From: Membranipora membranacea
Lineage: Eukaryota > Bryozoa > Gymnolaemata > Cheilostomatida > Membraniporidae
DNA: 64,000 nucleotides
Assembly: GCA_914767715.1 (NCBI GenBank)
Contig: OU612073.1
Location: 17,296,001-17,360,000 of the forward strand
Direction of reading: 5' to 3'
This document shows, in pieces, positions 58,176-64,000 of this stretch (within the stretch, counting starts at the first letter, position 1; the number at the start of each line of letters is the position of its first letter). The position numbers and the translations under genes were made by a program. Below the pieces are notes generated by a model. The model worked only from the letters and a program-made list of their open reading frames with translations, was not told where the DNA came from and searched no databases.

Positions 58176-58239
58176 CGAGTTTGGTTCTGCACATGTCGGG
58201 ACTACTAGCATTGCTAATGGTAGTAGCTGGTCAAGATGT

Positions 58240-58305
58240 TCCCTACACCCAGACTCGAACCAGTGACTTTGTGATCAGCAGTCTTACCCACTACGCCACA
58301 AATTT
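58240..58305 (-). repeat. tRNA-derived SINE head
   Basis: The minus strand reads TGTGGCGTAGTGGGTAAGAC (A box), then, at tRNA-like spacing, CACTGGTTCGAGTCTGGGTG (a very good B box). Non-tRNA sequence follows, ending near 58180. The anticodon arm pairs poorly, so this is a SINE rather than a tRNA gene. Confidence 0.55.
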
Positions 58306-58379
58306 TATATGACGTCATAAGAAATTAAGACTATTATATTATGAAAAGATAGTTATTAGTCATATATATATATAATCTT

Positions 58380-61300
58380 TATTATTGAACCAATGATCAT
58401 CGTCTAAAAATTAGAGGCGACCTTTAGAGGTTTCATCACAATATAAGTAAGGAAGTCAACCTGGGCATGAAAATAAAAACAGAAAAAAATTAATTCTTAG
58501 ACTTTATAATTTACACATCTGGCATTGCTGTAACACATGAGTAAAGTGTTGCCTCTCAATTCAGTTCGTGAGCTGGTTTTGAGGCGCGTTGTATGTCTAC
58601 TAGGTCTGCGAGCACTCGGTTGAGGTAGTAAATGATGCAGGCAGTGCCCAGGTGTCTTGATCTTGTCGATGTGTTGATGGCACATAGAGTCAATATATTC
58701 GTCTAGTGGTATGATGTTTAGCAGGGCTGACCTTTCACTATACTTGTCACAGCCTGGGGCTATAATTTTCAGTGAGAGTTTTTCCAGCTGGATTACTCGT
58801 TTCTTCTGTTGGTCGGTCATCATGCAGAACCAGGCTACGCTTCCATATGTCATACGAGGCCGTTTACATGTAAGGTAGAACCTCGTGAGTAACCGCTGAG
58901 GTACGCCAGAGCGTTTGAGGTTAAGAAGGGTATAGGTTAGCGGTCTGACGTTCTTCTGGATCGAGTCGACATGGTCTTCGAAAGACAGATGCTGATCGAT
59001 AGTGATTCCTAGAAATCTAGTCTTAGTTGTCGGTGGTATTTGTTCTCCATTCAGCTTCAGAGTTGGTGGTGGGAGTTGGTATCGAGCATGTTTGTTAGTC
59101 AGATGCATAATAGATGACTTTTTTGCATAAGCCACCATATTATAATCATCGCACCATGTCGATACTGTGTCTAGAGAGGTTTGTAGGTCCAGTTGTTGGT
59201 TTAGTGTTTTAGCGGGCAGGCCAGTTAATGTCAGGTCATCTGCGTATTTTATTATGTCACATTCAACTTCTAGGCTGTCCACATATAAAAGCAAGAAGAC
59301 AGGACCTAGCAATGTTCCCTGGGGTGTTCCATTTATAACTGGTAATGTTCGGCTGGTATTGTTGCCGATGCGTACTGATTGGTATCGGTGTGTGAGGAAG
59401 CTGTTGATGATTTGCACTAGATTATAGTTGATACCCTTCCTCGTTAGCATATCTATCAGTTTTCCTCTGTCCATCTTGTCAAAAGCCTTTGACATGTCAA
59501 GGAAAGCGACTGTCACATATTTTGACTTTGGTTCATCTAATAATTGGGTTCAATTATCGATAACAGCTATGATTGCATCTACTGTACCTCGGCCTTTCTG
59601 ATACGCATACTGGTTTCCATCAATGGTTGGTAGAACAAACTGAACATAAAAATGCATAACAGCTTTTTCAATAATTTTGCCCAGGTGCCATAACAAGGAA
59701 ATAGGTCTAAAATCTGATTTAGTATCAACAGACTTCTTTTTTTCGATTGGTACTTTCTCTGCACACTTCCAAATATTAGGAAAATAACCACATTTAAAAC
59801 AGCTGTTTATGATAGTACATATAGGAAAGCAAAGCTCGTCTGCGCACATTCGTGTAACCCATGATGGGAAGTCATGTGAATGTGTAGCTTTCCTTGTGTC
59901 AATATCTATGAGCCATTTATATACCTGATCGACTGTAACAGACAGGGGTGTAGCGCTCTCATGACTGGCGGTGTCAGGGGTTATGCTAGTCGGGGTTCCT
60001 CCAACTGATGAGAAATAGTCATTGAGTCTATTAGCTGTCTGCTGTTGGTTTAGGTGTTCGCCGTTTAGGTTGTAGCTTTCTTTTGTCTTAGTTTTGTGTT
60101 TGCCTCTGAGTGTGTTGATAACATTCCAGCACGTTTTTGGGTTTCTATCATCAAGTTTCTTGACGTTCCATTTCTTCTTTATTGTCCATAGGTGTTTTTT
60201 CAGTAGACGTGAGAAAAACTTATATGAAGGGTATCCTCTACTGTACGACTTTTTCTTAGCATTTCTTAGTTTCCGTGCCAAACTGTCAAACCAGGGTGCG
60301 GATTTGTTGGATTTCTTATAACGTCTCTTAGGGCAGTGTTTGTCTACGATATTGGTCATAGTGTGTTGAATAGCCTCAGCCTGTTGATTCACATCAGACA
60401 GAGTGGTGATTGTGTTCCAGTTGATGGATGTAACATCTTCTTGGATCGCTATTCGTGTTTGTGGTGTGGGTTTTCTCGAGTAGTAATATTCGGATTCTCT
60501 GCGTGTCACCGCTGTTGTAGGTAGATATAGGGTGTTGTGGTCACTACTTCCTAGCGGAGGCAGCTTCTCACATACCAGCGATTTAATCTCATCGATGTCG
60601 GTGTAAATATGGTCTAAGTAAGCATTTTTCTGTTTCGGAAAGTTCACGATATTGGTCAAATTGAATACTTCACTTATGTCATGCATGTTGAGATGATTGA
60701 AGTCTCTAGCGATGACAAAGTTACTGGAATGCTTGATGGAGAGATCTGTGATGGTGTCGCTGATGTGTTTGAGACTGTGTTTGCTGTCAGCAATAGTCTT
60801 AGATTTTGGATGATAAATACACCCATATATCGAGTTGAATGACTTGCCGATCACTTTAATCTACAGTGAGCTAAATTTTTTACTGGTAAATCTTCTGACA
60901 ACCTTCACATCTAGGGTATGGTGGGTGAAGATGGCAACTCCTCCTCCTGGTCGATCTGATCGGTTTGATGTGTGCGGATTATAACCCTCTATGAGTCTGG
61001 ACTGTTCCTTCGCCTCCGTCAGCCATGACTCCGTCAGCATAATAACTTTCGGCTCCTGATCTTCTATGATTAGTTGCAACTCATCTAGCTTCTCAGATGT
61101 CAGTGATTGACAGTTTGTCATCATAACAGCGGGATGGTGGTGCTGTCTGGAGTTGTCTATTCTGACATGGCACAACGGAATTAGATTAGGGTTGGATGAC
61201 TTGTCGTGCTGATGTACTGCTGCCAATTCTGACTGAGTCTTCCTACAGCTTCTATCACCCTCAGACCTAAAACTAATGTTCCGGCATTGTGCGCCGGTCA

Positions 61301-61670
61301 GTAACGGCTGGCCATAGCCACAGTGGGGGATCGACCAAGGCGCTTCCGCAACCCCTGCTCTCCCATTCACACTCGTGGATCCGGCCCTATCTATTTTATA
61401 ATCCACAATAGATTGGAATGTGGGTATTTTTAATAGATTAGAGTATCTCTTCTGTTGGTATGGAATGTCGACATGGTTTGACACTGGTAGCCTACTACTT
61501 ATAATAGAAGGGATTCTTCGACCTGAGTTATGAAAGGTAGGGCGTACGATAGTGTCAATATGGCGCCAATTGAATAAATTGTCTCTTTGTGTACTATCCT
61601 TGAATTTCAGCAGCTCTTCTCTACTTTTGCTTTTACAAACTGAATCAATTGTACTATAAGCTGATTGCAC
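58380..61670 (-). mobile_element. Nearly full-length LINE with two in-frame stops
   Basis: One minus-strand frame of about 1058 codons (61670-58497) is interrupted only by a TAG at 60863-60861 and a TGA at 59552-59550; no frameshift is needed. In order: a N-terminal region, an AP-endonuclease (MLTESWLTEA, SDRPGGGVAIFTHH, then DFNHL and LGSSDHNTLYL after the first stop), and a reverse transcriptase (DFRPISLLWHLGK, FLDMSKAFDKMD after the second stop, GTPQGTLLGPVFLLL and the catalytic KYADDLTL). The usual GDFN reads RDFN. It belongs to a different family from the LINE at 8540-11660. The AT-rich 3' end is near 58380. Confidence 0.88.
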
Positions 61671-62109
61671 TAGTGATAGTGAATGAATATGCAGCCAATA
61701 TTTATGACCGAATACAACAAAACGGTGGACAGTTTCATGTTATTGTGGGGCAGGGATTACCGTTGCCTTTATTATCAAAGAATGCAACGGTGACATTGGC
61801 AGGATTAGGAACCCCACCAACAACCCCCTTCCCCCCAGGAATACAACAGTATGCTTTGATGGGGGGAAATAAAATATTTATTATTTATATTCAATTCATC
61901 CATATATTATGGTATTTTAACCAGTCCAGTCACCATTGAATGTACATGTAGCTTGCCAGCGACCAATGTCCCCAGCTTTATCAATCTCAATCCCATGTAT
62001 CATAAAATGTTGTCAGTCATTTGGTATCCCAAATAGCTCTCTATGGTTAGGTCGCGCGAAGCCGACTCGGCTCGACTCGATACTGGTGTGAGCTTGCTGG
62101 CTTGACTTG
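61671..62109. other. Region upstream of the LINE ORF, nothing recognised
   Basis: It may hold the 5' untranslated region of the minus-strand LINE. A C-rich tract near 61820-61840 encodes only low-complexity sequence. No gene was supported. Confidence 0.35.
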
Positions 62110-62150
62110 ACTTGAGCTTTTTCAAATTTTGCCCATCACTAGATAAGACA
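62110..62150 (-). repeat. hAT-like terminal sequence, right, inverted
   Basis: On the minus strand this reads CTAGTGATGGGCAAAATTTG and then CTCAAGTCAAGTCAAGCC, the inverted counterpart of 58132-58175. Together they could be the termini of a non-autonomous DNA transposon now holding a LINE, or two independent copies of one repeat. Confidence 0.4.
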
Positions 62151-62176
62151 TCCACATAATTCAATAAAGAGCAAGC

Positions 62177-62665
62177 AGCCAAATGATGTGTATTTTACAC
62201 ACTTATGTTTTATAATACTGTCTTGCTATAAGGTAGAAATAATTATGTTCCCTAGGATTTGTTTATACATTGTAATTATTATAAACAATGTATTGCATCA
62301 TGGCATTGAAGCCTAGAATAAAAATGGCTTCCCTAGGTGTCCCAACTGTTATGCTTGCCCTCCCCAAAGGACAAAGGCATACGATGCAGGCAGCAATTTT
62401 TTTTGTCGCAGTTATTTGTATATGGATTAAACATATCCTGTCTGATAGTTGATAATACTCTTTCATTTCAAATCTTTTGATTCACAAACAATAGCGATTG
62501 TTTGATAAATAATACACAGCTATCAACTTTCATGGCTCTCCACAATGAGTGAATTTACGCACAATCTATTTACTCTATAATCACACAAATAACTAAGCTT
62601 AGCCAAAGAAGGTTATTAAGTTGTGCTCGCAGTAGACTTATAAGTTATGTACACGTGTAATTCGT
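62177..62665 (+). repeat. Direct repeat flanking the LINE region, right copy
   Basis: This is the counterpart of 57395-57625 in the same orientation. It ends about 235 bases before the innexin start codon, so it may include promoter or 5' untranslated sequence that was copied to the left side of the LINE. Confidence 0.7.
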
Positions 62666-62900
62666 AAAATGTAAAACCTTAGGCACAGGAGATATACATT
62701 ATAAATCTAAATGAAGTCGGTGAGTCGGTGTCTCACGTAGAGGTGCCAACTTGACAGAAGCTCACCTGTGAGCTGGGACAGTAAAAAAGCCCCAAAACTA
62801 GCTCATCCCCTATTAAGTATCATAGAAGGGCAACAAGTTTTATTCTAAGCTGCGTGTCTTACAAACTCTCATTGGCAAAAGAGCTGCTATCTTATTAGAT

Positions 62901-63847
62901 ATGTCAGGCATTCTATCTTCGATCTGGTCGATCATCGACTCTGATGTAGCTGGAGATGATGACACATCCGATAAGTTGTCACGTCGCTATTCTGTCATTA
63001 TACTGGTGGCGTTCTGTGTGGTAGTATCTACCAAAGAGTATGTCGGAGACCCTATCAACTGCTGGGTAAGTAGACCCTATCAACTGTTTGATAAGTAGAC
63101 ACTTCAGTGACACAGTGATATCACAATAGACCTAGTGGTTGATCTATTGTGATATCACTGTGTCACTGAAGTGTCTACTTACCAAACAGTTGATAGTTGA
63201 TAATGTAATGCCATTAACTTGCATTGGAGCCAGCTGAGCACTTAGACTTCAATAGACAACAATGTAAGTGTCTGGAGTTTAAATTAGGTCTATGATAGCA
63301 TCAATAGTTTGACCTGATCTTTCGGTTTTGCATCAAATTGAAACTACATTTTGAAAATGTTGTCTGCATGCTGTATAAATAGATATAAATATATACAGCT
63401 AGATGGTGGATGGGTGTAGAAAAAATTTATTCCTTCTGTGAATACCGAGTAAACTGTGTATCAAGGTGCAGTGCCTCGATATCCGCCTTTTGAAATATCG
63501 CTACGCCACTATAGAGGGAACAATGACTTTAGGTTAAATATTCATGCAAATTGACATGTTAGTCTATATCTGACCCGACTTATCCATATGGAGTTGTTTA
63601 GTTTGCAAAAGTAAGTTTTCAGATCATTAATTATTTCCAATAACCCTTGCTACTTCAGGTCCCAGATAATTTTACCATCTGGATGAGGGATTACGCAAAT
63701 GACATATGCTGGGTGAAGGATACTTATCAAATGCCACTAGAACCAACATTCTCAGACACAGACATCAAGACTGAGCTGATAAACTACTACCAATGGGTAC
63801 CCATGGTATTAATAGTACAGGCTCTGCTGTTTTATCTACCCTATATG
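62901..63847 (+). CDS. Innexin (gap-junction channel subunit), first two coding exons
   Basis: Exon 1 (62901-63065, 55 codons from ATG) and exon 2 (63659-63847, 63 codons) join in phase 0 through GTAAGT and CTACTTCAG signals; exon 2 ends at GTGAGT. The first helix (SVIILVAFCVVVSTKEY) is followed by the innexin signature YVGDPINCW, then VPDNFT, the extracellular ANDICWVKDTY and the family hallmark YYQWVPMVL that opens the second helix (VLIVQALLFYLPYM). Extracellular cysteines are visible in NCW and ICW. Innexins form hexameric or octameric membrane channels that couple neighbouring cells. The N-terminal cytoplasmic part is somewhat longer and more acidic (DVAGDDDTSD) than I would expect. The remaining loops and helices 3-4 lie right of the window. 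Confidence 0.9.
63077..63196. repeat. Near-perfect inverted repeat in innexin intron 1
   Basis: Arms of 53 bases (63077-63129 and 63144-63196) are complementary except for one position and are separated by a 14-base loop. The left arm starts 12 bases inside the intron. The right arm's complement includes TTTGGTAAGTAGAC, which resembles the exon-1 donor. Confidence 0.9.
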
Positions 63848-64000
63848 GTGAGTGAATTGATGTCAGGGTGCGTTAGGTCAATTGCTACTGTTTTGGAACT
63901 CAAAGCCATTGAACCATAATCCAACACAATCAAATTTTGTGAATAAGCGATTTATAAGCTAGGTCATACTCGTTGTTCGATTTTCTTTGTATAACCTTGC
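63848..64000 (+). other. Start of innexin intron 2
   Basis: The sequence after the GTGAGT donor at 63848 is AT-rich intron running out of the window. Confidence 0.6.

Noticed and set aside
57395-62665. LTR retrotransposon flanked by the direct repeats
   Set aside because: The repeats lack TG...CA ends, differ by about 300 bases in length, and the interior holds a minus-strand LINE rather than gag-pol.

Overview
The window is genomic DNA from an invertebrate animal. Genes are split by GT-AG introns whose phases agree, the background is AT-rich and full of decayed non-LTR retrotransposons, and an innexin (the invertebrate gap-junction family) starts at the right edge. I cannot name the species. 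A lophotrochozoan or another non-vertebrate metazoan fits, and nothing looks bacterial.

Left part (1-7.8 kb): a LINE relic, then a plus-strand gene fragment with macro (ADP-ribose-binding-like) domains. Its exons lie in a 3.3 kb tandem duplication, and the second, partial copy ends the reading frame at a TAG. At 7.8-15.1 kb, minus strand, is the 3' part of a type I membrane-protein gene: two beta-rich extracellular modules, one sushi/CCP module, one transmembrane helix and a long cytoplasmic tail with tyrosine motifs. Six exons join into one frame of 651 codons. An apparently intact CR1/Rex1-like LINE sits in its last intron, about 20 bases before the final splice acceptor.

Middle part (15-37 kb): about 4 kb with little recognisable; three tandem, decaying 2.6-2.9 kb units carrying short receptor-tail-like exons (19.06-25.3 kb), with a fourth, better preserved copy at 34.5-35.8 kb; two LINE relics; an orphan terminal exon of 60 codons on the minus strand at 27.1-27.3 kb; a tandem repeat with tRNA-like B boxes near 30.2-30.8 kb; and a Helitron-like relic near 31.4 kb.

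Right part: a continuous satellite complex of about 19.7 kb (37.6-57.3 kb) in four blocks: degenerate 10-bp ACTTGCCTTC-type repeats; 100 exact copies of CAAGTGGGGG, which is the same 10-mer family inverted; 207 copies of a 42-bp unit; and 102 copies of a 61-bp unit. Neighbouring blocks share sequence, so the complex looks like a record of stepwise satellite birth. Very long ORFs across it are by-products of repeat composition. A second nearly full LINE (58.4-61.7 kb, broken by two in-frame stops) lies between inverted hAT-like termini, with direct repeats further out. The first two innexin exons follow, with a recent 53-bp inverted repeat just inside the first intron.

The genes recognised (macro protein, sushi receptor, receptor-tail family, innexin) share no obvious pathway. 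The most unusual content is the satellite complex.
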